DNA of 64,000 nucleotides. Origin: Paenilisteria rustica (GTDB lineage: Bacteria > Bacillota > Bacilli > Lactobacillales > Listeriaceae). Of the stretch, positions 1 through 8,328 are shown in pieces. How positions within the stretch are numbered: position 1 is the stretch's first letter; each line of letters starts with the position of its first letter. Position numbers and translations under genes: made by a program. The stretch spans positions 1 to 64,000 of the forward strand of contig NZ_JABJVM010000018.1 of assembly GCF_013820765.1 (NCBI RefSeq), given 5' to 3'. The notes under the pieces are model-generated. The model worked only from the letters and a program-made list of their open reading frames with translations, had not been told where the DNA came from and ran no database searches.

Positions 1-72
1 TTTGGATTGGGTTTGGTCACTTTTATCTTAAAGGATTTTGATATTACTGTGTATTTTTTTGTCTTGAAATAA
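1..72 (+). CDS. C-terminal end of an unidentified, probably membrane, protein (partial)
   Basis: Frame 1 is open from the first base to a TAA at 70-72 and encodes 23 mostly hydrophobic residues ending in FFVLK. It converges on the CsoR-like gene and stops four bases before a terminator hairpin, as expected for a real gene end. Only the tail is present, so no family can be assigned. It could be a chance open stretch. Confidence 0.35.
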   Translation, partial: FGLGLVTFILKDFDITVYFFVLK

Positions 73-75
73 GAA

Positions 76-116
76 CAAAAAAATGTTGAGGCAGATTAAT
101 TTCTACCCCAACATTT
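76..116 (-). terminator. Intrinsic terminator of the CsoR-like gene
   Basis: Arms at 81-95 and 102-116 pair over 15 bp in the minus-strand RNA, with two G-U pairs and a six-base loop. A run of U residues follows (A-run at 76-83 on the plus strand). The wobble pairs work only in minus-strand RNA, which fixes the orientation. Confidence 0.8.
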
Positions 117-134
117 ATTATAGAACCAGTTTTT

Positions 135-368
135 TTATTTAATAAAACTATCCACACGCTTTTGGTCATATACACCACTTTCGACCATCTCTTTCATCTG
201 CTCGCTGAAAATAACTTTCTCAGCACTTTGCAAGGCTTTTTTCACCGCAGCAACTTGTAACATGATATCTTCATAAGAACGTTCTTCATCCGTCATTTTC
301 TTGATGGATTTAACATGTCCTTCGATTTTCGCAAAACGATTGGAAATAGACTTTCTAACCTCAGACAT
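135..368 (-). CDS. CsoR/FrmR-family (DUF156) repressor lacking all cysteines
   Basis: A 77-residue all-helical protein with the DUF156 pattern: an N-terminal R-x3-IEGHVKSI segment, then an EDIMLQVAAVKKAL helix. Family members are tetrameric repressors that sense Cu(I), persulfide, formaldehyde or other metals through a Cys/His ligand set. Here no cysteine is present at all: the first ligand position reads ERSYEDI and the second-helix Cys/His positions are also replaced. It is slightly shorter than usual (about 85-100). The upstream region carries two GC-tract inverted repeats typical of CsoR operators, so DNA binding and autoregulation are likely retained. What it senses cannot be told from the sequence. 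Family assignment is firm; function is open. Confidence 0.85.
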   Translation of the reverse strand: MSEVRKSISNRFAKIEGHVKSIKKMTDEERSYEDIMLQVAAVKKALQSAEKVIFSEQMKEMVESGVYDQKRVDSFIK

Positions 369-442
369 AGATATACCCCCTAATAATAATTTTGCGCTAT
401 TTTCTCAATCAATCATAACGACTTATATAAAAGCCTTCGCGA

Positions 443-487
443 TAACCCCCTACCAGGGATACAATTGAGCATACCATATAGGGGTAT
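443..487. promoter_or_regulatory. Two candidate CsoR-type operators upstream of the CsoR-like gene
   Basis: Two imperfect palindromes of the G/C-tract, TA-ended kind used by CsoR proteins lie at 443-461 (TAACCCCCTACCAGGGATA) and 471-487 (ATACCATATAGGGGTAT). They are separated by nine bases, between the stop of the lactonase-like gene and the start of the repressor. Binding is inferred from resemblance to the Bacillus CsoR site. Confidence 0.6.
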
Positions 488-488
488 A

Positions 489-1328
489 CTAAATATCTCT
501 TCTTGCTATCTTTTCATCCGCTACATTTCCATCCACATCAAACTGCAAAGCACGATAGAAATAATCATGATAAAATAGCAACCATTTCCCCGTTCCATCC
601 AACTCATTTCGAATCCGTTCTTTCGCGAAAATAGAGTCCATCGGATAATCATCATACGCCGTCACCCACAGAACATTTTGATGCGCGTGCGTCGGAAAAA
701 TATCCGCCATATGGATAGCCGATTGACCTTGACTATCTATCCGAATCACCGAGTGCCCATTACTATGCCCGCCCGTTTTCTCCAAACGAATCGCGTCATT
801 TAATTCCAAACACTCCGAATACGTCTGAATTTGGCTCGCAATCCCCTGCCAATTTTCAGGCCAATATGTCGCTTTGGAACGAATATTCGGCTCGCGGATT
901 TCTTGCCATTCCGTTTCCGTTGTATAAATCGTCGCATTCCTGAAAATACTTTTTCCACTCGTATCCGTCAAACCGACAATATGGTCAAAATGCAGATGCG
1001 TCATCAAAATATAATCAATGTCTTCCGGTTGCACACCCAGCGTCGCCAAGTCTTCTAAAATAAACGATTCTTCCACAACACCGAAATTACGTTTTTGCTT
1101 CTCCGTCAGCCGGTCAACGCCGATACCTGCATCAATAAGATAATGTTTTCCTTGATACATAAAATACATAGGATCCGTCACACACTGAATCTGATTTTTT
1201 TCATTAGGCTCATATTTCTTGCTCCACAACGCTTTAGGAACTACACCAAACATCGCACCACCATCAAAATGAGTCACACCACCGCGCAACCAATGAATCG
1301 TTATCTCCCCTACTCGCAAAGTATCCAT
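489..1328 (-). CDS. Metallo-beta-lactamase-fold hydrolase, YtnP-like lactonase
   Basis: A 279-residue MBL-fold enzyme. The zinc motif THLHFDH is at residues 110-116, with downstream ligands in GGHSNGH and HMADIFPTH, and a late YHDYF segment. The layout matches the YtnP/N-acyl-homoserine-lactonase branch, which hydrolyses lactone rings; the actual substrate is unknown. I start at the ATG at 1328: AAGGAGGA at 1336-1343 lies eight bases upstream. An ATG at 1346 would overlap this ribosome site. The gene follows trmB in the same orientation but behind a terminator, so it is probably expressed separately. Confidence 0.8.
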   Translation of the reverse strand: MDTLRVGEITIHWLRGGVTHFDGGAMFGVVPKALWSKKYEPNEKNQIQCVTDPMYFMYQGKHYLIDAGIGVDRLTEKQKRNFGVVEESFILEDLATLGVQPEDIDYILMTHLHFDHIVGLTDTSGKSIFRNATIYTTETEWQEIREPNIRSKATYWPENWQGIASQIQTYSECLELNDAIRLEKTGGHSNGHSVIRIDSQGQSAIHMADIFPTHAHQNVLWVTAYDDYPMDSIFAKERIRNELDGTGKWLLFYHDYFYRALQFDVDGNVADEKIARRDI

Positions 1329-1348
1329 CTTTTTATCCTCCTTCATAC

Positions 1349-1392
1349 TAAAAAAGCCAGAGTAACCACGATTTCTGGGAACTCTAGCCTTT
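1349..1392 (-). terminator. Intrinsic terminator after trmB
   Basis: Arms around 1352-1363 and 1381-1392 form about 12 bp with G-U pairs in minus-strand RNA, followed by six U. It lies directly after the trmB stop. Confidence 0.75.
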
Positions 1393-1395
1393 CAG

Positions 1396-2037
1396 TTACG
1401 CTTTAAATCTAGCCTCTAAACGATAAATCGGAAAACCTTGTGCTGAAAACTTCTCTTCGTACTCTGTCATAATATTCCCCTCGAACTCGCTGTTATGGAG
1501 ATCAAGCGATAAATAAGTCAGCAGAACACCATACTCCGAGAATGCCACAAGCGAGTACTCAAACAAACTACGATTATCCGTTTTAAAATGAATCTCGCCA
1601 TCCGCCGGCAACAAAGCTTTATAAATATCCAAAAAGTTAGGATGTGTCAAGCGACGTTTCGCGTGTCTTTTTTTCGGCCATGGATCAGAAAAATTCAAAT
1701 AGACCCGCGCAACCTCCGCCATTTCAAAATACTCTAGTAAATCCGCCCCATCCACAGACAGCAAGCGTAAATTCGGAATTCCCGCCGCAAGAGCCTTATC
1801 AAGCGCCGTGATAAGAACACTTTCCACAACTTCAATTCCAATATAATTAATGTCAGGATTCGCCTGTGCCATACCTGTCACAAACTGCCCTTTTCCCGTT
1901 CCGATTTCAATATGAATCGGGTTTTCATTTCCAAATAGTTGATGCCACTTCCCATTTAATTCCTCAGGATTTGCCACACACACTTCTGGGTGAGCCAGAA
2001 TTTTGTCCCGCGCCCACGGTTTATGTTTTACTCGCAT
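1396..2037 (-). CDS. trmB: tRNA (guanine-N7-)-methyltransferase TrmB
   Basis: A 213-residue class I SAM methyltransferase that forms m7G46 in the tRNA variable loop. The SAM-binding strand-loop EIGTGKGQF is at residues 44-52. The family signature [15 protein letters not shown] starts at about residue 116, and the late TEYEEKF segment binds substrate. Length is normal. The start overlaps the end of the upstream kinase-like gene by 10 bp, indicating translational coupling; this pair is also adjacent in Bacillus (ytmQ-ytmP). Confidence 0.95.
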   Translation of the reverse strand: MRVKHKPWARDKILAHPEVCVANPEELNGKWHQLFGNENPIHIEIGTGKGQFVTGMAQANPDINYIGIEVVESVLITALDKALAAGIPNLRLLSVDGADLLEYFEMAEVARVYLNFSDPWPKKRHAKRRLTHPNFLDIYKALLPADGEIHFKTDNRSLFEYSLVAFSEYGVLLTYLSLDLHNSEFEGNIMTEYEEKFSAQGFPIYRLEARFKA

Positions 2038-2840
2038 AACGTTGCGTACACCTCATTATCCTCAATTATTTTGTTCAAAAGTAGCTCCAAACGGGCAAGT
2101 TCAGGCTTCCGATCATGCTCAAACTGCCAATTCATCGCCATTAAAACCTGGCAAATGGAAAACCATTTAATACGCGTATAAAAAGCTTGTGTTAACGTCT
2201 GACCATATTCAGCAAGCCAATCACTCCACTCCGAATACGGAATATATTGATACAACAGCACGCCAAGATCATTCGCCGGATCAGCAAGCATCGCTCCGTC
2301 CCAATCGACCAAATAAAGCTCCTCACCTTCTGAAAGCAGCCAATTATTATGATTGACATCTCCGTGACAAACGACGTGGCGCCCTTCCTCCAAGCTATCC
2401 ACATTTTCTATTAAGTAACGATACGCCTGGGCAACCTTCGTATCGACTTGATTTAAATTGTCGATACTCTCCGTCACCGTTTCCAATAAATGAGAACTAG
2501 AATAATCCTTTTTCTCAATTTTTTGTAACATATCCCGCAATGCCTCCGATTGATGAATCTTGCCGAGCAGCTTGGCCACACGCGTTTCCCGCATCTCTTT
2601 GGGCGTCAATGTCTGACCATTATTAATCCATTTTTGAGCTGTGATAACATCCCCATTCTCCACTCGCCGCGTCCAAATTAATTTAGGCACAATATTTTCA
2701 ACAGAAAGCGTAGCTAAAAAAGGCGAGGAATTCTTTTTCAAAAAGAATTTTTCGTCTTCATGGATTGCAACGAAAGCTTTTCCCGTTTCACCGCCCGCTG
2801 GCTCTATTTCCCAATCTTGCCCAAACAAATTATCTTCCAT
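2028..2840 (-). CDS. APH/choline-kinase-like phosphotransferase (YtmP-like)
   Basis: A 270-residue protein of the aminoglycoside-phosphotransferase/choline-kinase fold. It has a catalytic loop HGDVNHNNW at residues 159-167 and a metal-binding VDWDGA at 178-183. The N-lobe carries a KKNSSPFLA-type lysine segment. Substrate is unknown for this branch. It is translationally coupled to trmB, which hints at a role linked to RNA or translation, but that is only an inference. No resistance function is indicated. Confidence 0.8.
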   Translation of the reverse strand: MEDNLFGQDWEIEPAGGETGKAFVAIHEDEKFFLKKNSSPFLATLSVENIVPKLIWTRRVENGDVITAQKWINNGQTLTPKEMRETRVAKLLGKIHQSEALRDMLQKIEKKDYSSSHLLETVTESIDNLNQVDTKVAQAYRYLIENVDSLEEGRHVVCHGDVNHNNWLLSEGEELYLVDWDGAMLADPANDLGVLLYQYIPYSEWSDWLAEYGQTLTQAFYTRIKWFSICQVLMAMNWQFEHDRKPELARLELLLNKIIEDNEVYATLCE

Positions 2841-3013
2841 TTACATTCACCTTCACTTACGTCGTTGTCTTTTTCCAAACCTGTTCCATCACGATTATAT
2901 TTCATTACTATTAACGACGATTCTAGCTATCACACAACACCCGTTGGCACGCCAAATTTTCGAGATATAATAAAATTTCAGCGCAAAAAAATTATGTATT
3001 TTAGAAAGATGGA

Positions 3014-3044
3014 TAAAAAAAAGAGCCATCACAATTAAATAGCT
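3014..3044 (-). terminator. Weak intrinsic terminator closing the 3050-3250 region
   Basis: Six-base arms (AGCCAT at 3023-3028, ATAGCT at 3039-3044) pair in minus-strand RNA and are followed by eight or nine U. The rest of 2841-3013 holds no gene I can support; it must include the promoter of the trmB operon. Confidence 0.5.
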
Positions 3045-3049
3045 ACCTT

Positions 3050-3250
3050 TTAAATTTTACTTCTCTTCGCGCCTCCCGTCAAGTCAACGTATGTTCGTAT
3101 TTGTTGGAAGCGTTCGAATGAAGATGAGTTACACTTCCAATATGCATGTGAGCAAAGCGAACATGTAATCCACCAGTTGCTGTTCGAACAGACATAAGCC
3201 AAAACCCCGACACACCCAACCAACTCCCCCTCACTACCATTTCCCCACAC
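3050..3250 (-). other. Intergenic segment between two minus-strand terminators; possible small RNA or remnant
   Basis: The stretch lies between the terminator of the MFS gene (3251-3292) and another minus-strand terminator (3014-3044), so it may be a separate minus-strand transcript. It contains short ORFs in two frames on that strand (about 67 and 83 codons), neither with a convincing ribosome site or known domain. GTTCG/CGAAC inverted repeats are visible inside. It may be a small RNA, a dispersed repeat or decayed sequence. Confidence 0.3.
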
Positions 3251-3292
3251 AAAAAAAACCTCCAAACCCAGCCAAAAGCCAAATCCAGAGGT
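3251..3292 (-). terminator. Intrinsic terminator after the MFS gene
   Basis: About 15 bp of stem, rich in G-U pairs, with a UUUU loop (arms 3258-3273 and 3278-3292), followed by eight U in minus-strand RNA. It comes six bases after the stop of the transporter. Confidence 0.75.
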
Positions 3293-3297
3293 CCGTA

Positions 3298-4773
3298 TCA
3301 ATGTTCCATAACTTCTGTTTTATTCACAATTGGAGCCAATGATTGCTTTTTCTTCTTAATAAAGATGGCCAAAATAACCGCAATCACCGAAAGAATAGAC
3401 GATACTAAGAATGCAGTCTCAATACCATGAATCAACACATGATTCGCAATCTGTTCTTTTGTTTTACCCGCCACATCTGCCGCGGTCAAATTCTCACCAA
3501 AGCTTTTCGCACTTTTAGACATCGTGGTGATAAGTAGCGCCGTTCCAAGCGACCCCGCAATTTGCCGGACAGTGTTAAACATCGCCGAGCCGTGCGCTGC
3601 CATGGAAAGTGGTAACGAGTTGAGCGCCGCCGTTTGCAGTGGCATCATTACCATTGCCATCCCACTTGCCCGGACCGTTTGCACCACAACGATATACGTT
3701 AAAGTCGTGCTTTCATCAAGGTTTGTAAACATAAACGTCGTCACAGCCATGATAATAAGGCCGATTAAAGATAAATATTTCGCACCAAATCGGTCAAACA
3801 TAATCCCTGTTATCGGCGAAAGCGCTGCGGTCATCACAGCCCCTGGCAAGAGCACAAGCCCCGATTCCAGCGGTGTAAAATGTCGAACACTTTGCAAGAA
3901 AATCGGGAATAAAAGCATGCCGCCATACAATCCCATCATTACAAAAAAGCTGATTGTTGTTGTCAACGTAAAGGTTCTGTGTTTGAATACGTTGAAATTG
4001 AGTAAAGGTGCTTTCGCGCGACCTTGATACCAGATAAATACAGCTAATACGATAAATCCTAATAATACGAATCCTAACACTTTTGCGGATAAGAAATCGT
4101 GATCCCCCGCATTACTGAATCCGAGTAATAAACTACCAAATCCGATGGTCGATAAAATAACACCGAGAAAATCCAATTTTGGAAAAGTACGTTTCCCGAC
4201 ATTTTTTAGTAGAAAAAAAGCTACAACAACATCAAGAATCGCAAATGGAATGATGATGTAGAAAAGGTTGCGCCAATCATATTCTTGCACAATCCAACCA
4301 GATAAAGTCGGTCCAATTGCTGGTGCAAAGTTCATCGCAAGGCCAATTAGCCCCATCGCTCTGCCGCGTCGTTCCATTGGAAAAAGATTCAACACAACAA
4401 CAGTTAATAGTGGCATCACAATACCCGCGCCGATCGCTTGTACCATCCGTCCAATAATAAGTACTGTGTAATCCCCCGCAAAACCGGAAATTGTTGTCCC
4501 AATCGCAAAGGTAATCATCGCGAATAAGTATAGTTGTCTCGTCGTAAATCGCTCAATCAAAAACGCCGTCATTGGAATCATGACCCCGTTGACGAGCATA
4601 AATCCAGTTGTCAGCCATTGCCCCTGACTTGCCGTAATATTAAAATCTGTCATAATACTTGGAAGCGCCACATTCATCAACGTTTGATTCAAGATTGTGA
4701 CAAATGCCCCCATCAGCATCACGATTAAGATACCGTTTGTTTTAATTCCATCACTTGCTGCTTTCATGTTCAT
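3298..4773 (-). CDS. MFS drug:H+ antiporter, DHA2 (14-TM, EmrB/QacA-type)
   Basis: A 491-residue integral membrane transporter with the 14-helix DHA2 pattern. The first helix has LNQTLMNVALP; motif A-like RFTTRQLY follows helix 2; motif C is GLAMNFAPAIGPTLSGWIV, typical of proton-driven exporters; then comes the EmrB-like DWRNLFYIIIPFAI. It should export hydrophobic or cationic compounds; substrates cannot be predicted. The start codon overlaps the marR stop by one base (TAATG), with AAAGGAG upstream. It forms a two-gene operon with its MarR regulator, a common arrangement for inducible efflux. Confidence 0.9.
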   Translation of the reverse strand: MNMKAASDGIKTNGILIVMLMGAFVTILNQTLMNVALPSIMTDFNITASQGQWLTTGFMLVNGVMIPMTAFLIERFTTRQLYLFAMITFAIGTTISGFAGDYTVLIIGRMVQAIGAGIVMPLLTVVVLNLFPMERRGRAMGLIGLAMNFAPAIGPTLSGWIVQEYDWRNLFYIIIPFAILDVVVAFFLLKNVGKRTFPKLDFLGVILSTIGFGSLLLGFSNAGDHDFLSAKVLGFVLLGFIVLAVFIWYQGRAKAPLLNFNVFKHRTFTLTTTISFFVMMGLYGGMLLFPIFLQSVRHFTPLESGLVLLPGAVMTAALSPITGIMFDRFGAKYLSLIGLIIMAVTTFMFTNLDESTTLTYIVVVQTVRASGMAMVMMPLQTAALNSLPLSMAAHGSAMFNTVRQIAGSLGTALLITTMSKSAKSFGENLTAADVAGKTKEQIANHVLIHGIETAFLVSSILSVIAVILAIFIKKKKQSLAPIVNKTEVMEH

Positions 4774-5213
4774 TATTCTGCTTCTCCTTTTCGTTCTAAT
4801 AACGCAATCATTTTGTCATGTGTTGCGAGCATTGCCCTAAATTCTTCTGAGTCTATTTCTAAAACCGCCTCTAAACGGTCAAAAAAAACATCGTACGTTT
4901 CGTCCACTTTTGCGAGACCTTCTGGCGTTAGCTGTAAATTGAGCGCTCGCCGATTACCTTCATCACGTCCCCGCGTTAAGTAATTCGCCTTCACTAGCCG
5001 ATCAACAATCCCGCTCATGGTACTTTTATTCACGCGTACACGTTCTGCCAGTTCGCCAAGCGTTAAATGTGGCTCCCTCTTCAATGTGCCTAGCGAAAAT
5101 AATTGTACCGTCGTAATGTCACGCTTCGTCGCCTCTTCTTGTAAATAATGGTGTATTTTACGCTGCATCGTTCGAAACGAAAGCACGACCTCGCGTATTA
5201 ATTTCTCATCCAA
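4773..5213 (-). CDS. MarR-family transcriptional regulator of the adjacent efflux gene
   Basis: A 146-residue winged-helix protein with the MarR layout: an N-terminal dimerisation helix, the helix-turn-helix LTLGELAERVRVNKSTMSGIVDRLVK, then the wing RGRDEGNRRALNLQLTPEG. It starts at TTG (5213), ten bases after AGGGGG. The upstream promoter carries a palindrome over its -10, so autorepression released by a ligand is the likely mode. One-base overlap with the MFS gene makes them one transcript. Confidence 0.9.
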   Translation of the reverse strand: MDEKLIREVVLSFRTMQRKIHHYLQEEATKRDITTVQLFSLGTLKREPHLTLGELAERVRVNKSTMSGIVDRLVKANYLTRGRDEGNRRALNLQLTPEGLAKVDETYDVFFDRLEAVLEIDSEEFRAMLATHDKMIALLERKGEAE

Positions 5214-5271
5214 ATTCTATTCGCCCCCTTTAATGTTCAGGAGCGAAAGATTCGCACACGAACTATTAACA

Positions 5272-5305
5272 AGGCTTATTATACGCCTAATCAAAAAGTT
5301 GTCAA
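5272..5305 (-). promoter_or_regulatory. Promoter and probable MarR operator of the marR-MFS operon
   Basis: The -35 TTGACA (TGTCAA at 5300-5305) and -10 TATAAT (5278-5283) are 16 bases apart. An inverted repeat, AGGCTTAT (5272-5279) and ATACGCCT (5281-5288), covers the -10, as for autorepressing MarR proteins. Confidence 0.7.
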
Positions 5306-5372
5306 GCGTCATTTTTCATGAAAGCGAAAACAATAACCGTGTATCAACATTTATTTTTTTATATGTAATTAT

Positions 5373-5723
5373 TTATATACATTTCGTTCCCTGATGAAAA
5401 ACAAGTTGCCATCTAGCATCCTTGAATTTCCAGATGGAACTTCGCAAGGTTTGTTGCTGTTGCGTGACGTTAAAAATTCGATACGTCGCTAAAACAACGT
5501 CGTCTGCTAATTCCTGAATTTCAAAATCGCGCAATTGCATCTGTACTTCGCCGATTCCTTCCTCGCCAATCGGTTCATTTTTATAAAGCACGCGTCCAGA
5601 ACTCCCAAATTCGAAAAAATCCTCCGCTAAAATTCGTTGCAAGGCTTCTCGAGATGATCGAATTTCCGGTTTTAATAACTGCTCCTCCAAATGTTGCAAA
5701 TGCGCTTTTAGTGAACGGTCCAT
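5373..5723 (-). CDS. NTF2-like (DUF4440-type) small protein
   Basis: A 116-residue protein with an alpha+beta cone-fold pattern: [33 protein letters not shown] at the start, then alternating strands ending in [19 protein letters not shown]. This fits the SnoaL/NTF2-like superfamily, which includes both enzymes and binding proteins; no catalytic claim is possible. I chose the ATG at 5723, with GGGAGG eight bases upstream. A longer reading from 5762 would begin inside the upstream terminator hairpin. It stands alone between the MarR promoter and dat. Confidence 0.75.
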   Translation of the reverse strand: MDRSLKAHLQHLEEQLLKPEIRSSREALQRILAEDFFEFGSSGRVLYKNEPIGEEGIGEVQMQLRDFEIQELADDVVLATYRIFNVTQQQQTLRSSIWKFKDARWQLVFHQGTKCI

Positions 5724-5741
5724 TTTCAAAACCTCCCAATC

Positions 5742-5780
5742 AAAAAAACGACCGAGTTCCATTACTCATGAACTCAGCCG
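5742..5780 (-). terminator. Intrinsic terminator after dat
   Basis: Arms 5749-5759 and 5770-5780 pair over 11 bp with G-U pairs in minus-strand RNA; seven U follow. Confidence 0.8.
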
Positions 5781-5792
5781 ATTTCATCATTT

Positions 5793-6656
5793 TTAGTTTA
5801 CTGCTAATTCTCCACATTGTTTCATAATTTCTTTTGTAAAGGCATCATGGAGTTTTTTCGTTATCGGTCCACGTTTGCCATCACCGACTAGCTTGCCGTC
5901 AATTTCGATAATCGGCGTCACTTCAATCGTTGTACTGGAAATAAATACTTCGTCCGCGCCTGCCAAATCAGTTAGCGTAAAGCCTGATTCAACAACGGGG
6001 ATATCGTTCTCATCCGCCACTCGCAAAATAACTTGGCGTGTAATCCCCTCTAAAATCAGATTATTAGAAGCATGCGTTATCAGCTTGCCATCTTTAATCA
6101 TGTAAGCATTTGCCGCAGAGCCTTCCGTCACGTTCTCCCCGCGGTGCAAGATTGCTTCAAACGCTCCTGCTTGGTGCGCTTTATTTTTTGCAATGGAATT
6201 CCCTAGCAAGTTAAGGCTCTTAATATCGCAGCGTAACCAGCGAACATCCTCTTCCAGAATCGCTTTACGACCATTCTCAAACAGCGTCGTATCACGCGGA
6301 ACTTCACTAGCGGAGGCCGTGAGCACAGCTTCGGGCGGTGTGCTCGGAATAACATGATTACGCGGCGACTGCTCCCCACGCGTGATTTGAAGATACACAT
6401 TACCAGTCCCAATATTGTTCGCTTTCATCAAGCTATCCACAAGCGCGCGCAATTCCGGCTTGCTATAAGGAATCTCAAGATCAATTTTGGCCGCGCTGGC
6501 ATACAAACGCTCGATATGCTCGTCATATGTAAAAAATTGGCCGTTGTACATACGAATAACCTCGTAAACTCCGTCTCCGAACTGGTAACCTCTATCTTCA
6601 ACATCAACCTTTGCTTCATCACGTTCTATTAATTGGTTCTTCACTAATACTTTCAT
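5793..6656 (-). CDS. dat: D-alanine/D-amino-acid aminotransferase
   Basis: A 287-residue fold-type IV PLP aminotransferase. DGVYEVIRMYNG lies at 28-39, the Schiff-base lysine is in DIKSLNLLGN (K146), and the phosphate-binding segment is EVFISSTTIEVTPI near the C-terminus. It interconverts D-alanine and D-glutamate with their 2-oxo acids, supplying D-amino acids for peptidoglycan. The start at 6656 follows AAGGAG by ten bases; the upstream in-frame ATG at 6689 lacks such a site. pepV lies upstream in the same direction, with a structured gap between them. Confidence 0.93.
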   Translation of the reverse strand: MKVLVKNQLIERDEAKVDVEDRGYQFGDGVYEVIRMYNGQFFTYDEHIERLYASAAKIDLEIPYSKPELRALVDSLMKANNIGTGNVYLQITRGEQSPRNHVIPSTPPEAVLTASASEVPRDTTLFENGRKAILEEDVRWLRCDIKSLNLLGNSIAKNKAHQAGAFEAILHRGENVTEGSAANAYMIKDGKLITHASNNLILEGITRQVILRVADENDIPVVESGFTLTDLAGADEVFISSTTIEVTPIIEIDGKLVGDGKRGPITKKLHDAFTKEIMKQCGELAVN

Positions 6657-6696
6657 CTTTTCAGCACTCCTTCGCGAATGTTTTTGCAACTATCTA

Positions 6697-6775
6697 AAAA
6701 TTCCAATCAAGACCAGGGCAGAGGCCAAAACCGACGTTTCGTTCCTCTGCTACCTTCAGTCCGAATCTTAATTTT
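6697..6775 (-). other. Long interrupted hairpin between pepV and dat
   Basis: In minus-strand RNA, GCAGAGG and CCTCTGC pair perfectly, and outer bases (AAGA.../...TCTT) extend the stem with internal loops. Five U come about ten bases later, which is weak for a terminator. It may be a pepV terminator or part of a dat leader; I recognise no riboswitch class. Confidence 0.4.
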
Positions 6776-6790
6776 TTTCAATTATATACT

Positions 6791-8203
6791 TTACTTCGCT
6801 AATTTGTAAAGCGCTTCGGCATAAATTGCGATTGTTTTAATTAAATCATCGAAATACGCGAACTCGTCTTTTTGATGCATCGTGTCTTCGCGACCTGGGA
6901 ATAGCGCTCCAAAAGCGACACCAGTCTCCATGTGACGCGCATAAGTTCCTCCACCAATAGCGAGCAATGTTGCTTCTTCACCCGTTTGGTTCGTGTAAAC
7001 TTCTTGCAGCGTTTGGATTAGTGGATGGTCTTTTGGTACGAATAATGGTTTAGAATCGTCGTAATGCGTGTATTGGCCATTATATTCGTTCACAACAGTC
7101 TCCATTTTAAGCTTCAGCTGATCCATGTTTGCAGTCACCGGATAACGGAAATTCAAGCCAAAACGACCGCCTGCATCCACGCTATAACGAATCACACCAA
7201 CGTTCATTGTCAACTCGCCGCTCTCATCATCTTCATAGCGAATGCCAAGTTTCATCGCACGTGAATCGCCATACAAGTAATCTTTACCAAATGTTATAAA
7301 ATCACTTGCAGCACCAGTTTGCGTGAATTTGCCAAGGAATGCTACTAAATGAAGTCCTGCATTAATACCATTGTTTGGCTCCATCGCATGTGCAGCTTTA
7401 CCAACCATAGAAATCGTCACTGTATTACCTGATTCCACCAATTCACCAGCTAATTTTGTTTCTTTTTGATACGCTGCGAATTTTTTAGAGAAAATATCAA
7501 AATCCTTCACGTTTTCCAAAACAGCTTTCGCGTGATCCGGAACCATGTTATAACGCGCGCCAGATTCAAAACTGATTAGACGGAAATCAGCGTTCCCTTC
7601 TTTTTCACCATCTTTGAAAGAAATATCTAGTTCAGAAATACCTTTTTCAGCGTGGATAATCGGGAATTCGGCATCTGGAACAAAGCCCATTGTTGGCTGT
7701 TCTTCCGTTTCGAAATAACGCTCGACGCATGACATACCACTTTCTTCATCTGAACCGTAAATCATCCGAACACGGCGAGATAGCGGTAAATCTAGTTCTT
7801 TAATAATTTTCATTGCATAGTAAGCAGCCATCGCCGGGCCTTTGTCATCCGCTGAGCCACGCGCGAATACCTTACCGTCTTTCAAAATTGGATCGAACGG
7901 ATCATGTGACCAATCGTCGCCAACTGGTACTACATCGACGTGACCAAGCGCTGCGACTAGCTCTTCGCCTTGACCAAATTCAGCATGACCTGCAACATTG
8001 CCAACTTCTTTCGTTGTAAAACCGTCTTTTGCCGCTAGTTCTAAAGCAAAATCCAATGCTTTTTTCACATCTGGGCCAAACGGTGCGTCCTCCGTTGCTT
8101 TGGAATCATCGCGCACACTTGGAATGCTCAAAATCGCAAACAAATCACGTTTGAAATCCTCGCGGCGTTTCTCTACTTCCTCTTGCCAATTGATCGTACT
8201 CAT
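6791..8203 (-). CDS. pepV: Dipeptidase PepV (M20 zinc peptidase)
   Basis: A 470-residue M20A metallopeptidase that cleaves dipeptides in the cytosol. Zinc ligands and catalytic residues are visible: GHVDVVPVGDDW (H88), SADDKGP (bridging D120 region), DEESG (E153/E154), and a late GGGTYARH segment. A lid/dimerisation insert occupies about residues 185-380, as in lactobacillal PepV. The start has AAGGGA upstream. It is transcribed towards dat; both genes deal with cell-wall or peptide amino acids. Confidence 0.92.
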   Translation of the reverse strand: MSTINWQEEVEKRREDFKRDLFAILSIPSVRDDSKATEDAPFGPDVKKALDFALELAAKDGFTTKEVGNVAGHAEFGQGEELVAALGHVDVVPVGDDWSHDPFDPILKDGKVFARGSADDKGPAMAAYYAMKIIKELDLPLSRRVRMIYGSDEESGMSCVERYFETEEQPTMGFVPDAEFPIIHAEKGISELDISFKDGEKEGNADFRLISFESGARYNMVPDHAKAVLENVKDFDIFSKKFAAYQKETKLAGELVESGNTVTISMVGKAAHAMEPNNGINAGLHLVAFLGKFTQTGAASDFITFGKDYLYGDSRAMKLGIRYEDDESGELTMNVGVIRYSVDAGGRFGLNFRYPVTANMDQLKLKMETVVNEYNGQYTHYDDSKPLFVPKDHPLIQTLQEVYTNQTGEEATLLAIGGGTYARHMETGVAFGALFPGREDTMHQKDEFAYFDDLIKTIAIYAEALYKLAK

Positions 8204-8328
8204 ATTATAACAATCCCTTCAACAGTTAATTTCTCCAATGTGCCGTCAACTACTTATCATGCAACACACTGATTTATCTATTCCATTGTATACTCTTTCG
8301 CGCCTGTATGAAAGCAATTTGAGGCGAA

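Noticed and set aside
3050-3301. 83-codon and 67-codon ORFs as real genes
   Set aside because: They overlap each other, begin in or next to the MFS terminator, and lack a convincing ribosome site; kept only as an uncertain segment.
3524-4027. 167-codon plus-strand ORF opposite the MFS gene
   Set aside because: Shadow of a long hydrophobic coding sequence on the other strand.
6697-6775. Lysine or other known riboswitch before dat
   Set aside because: The conserved blocks of the classes I know are not present; only a hairpin can be supported.
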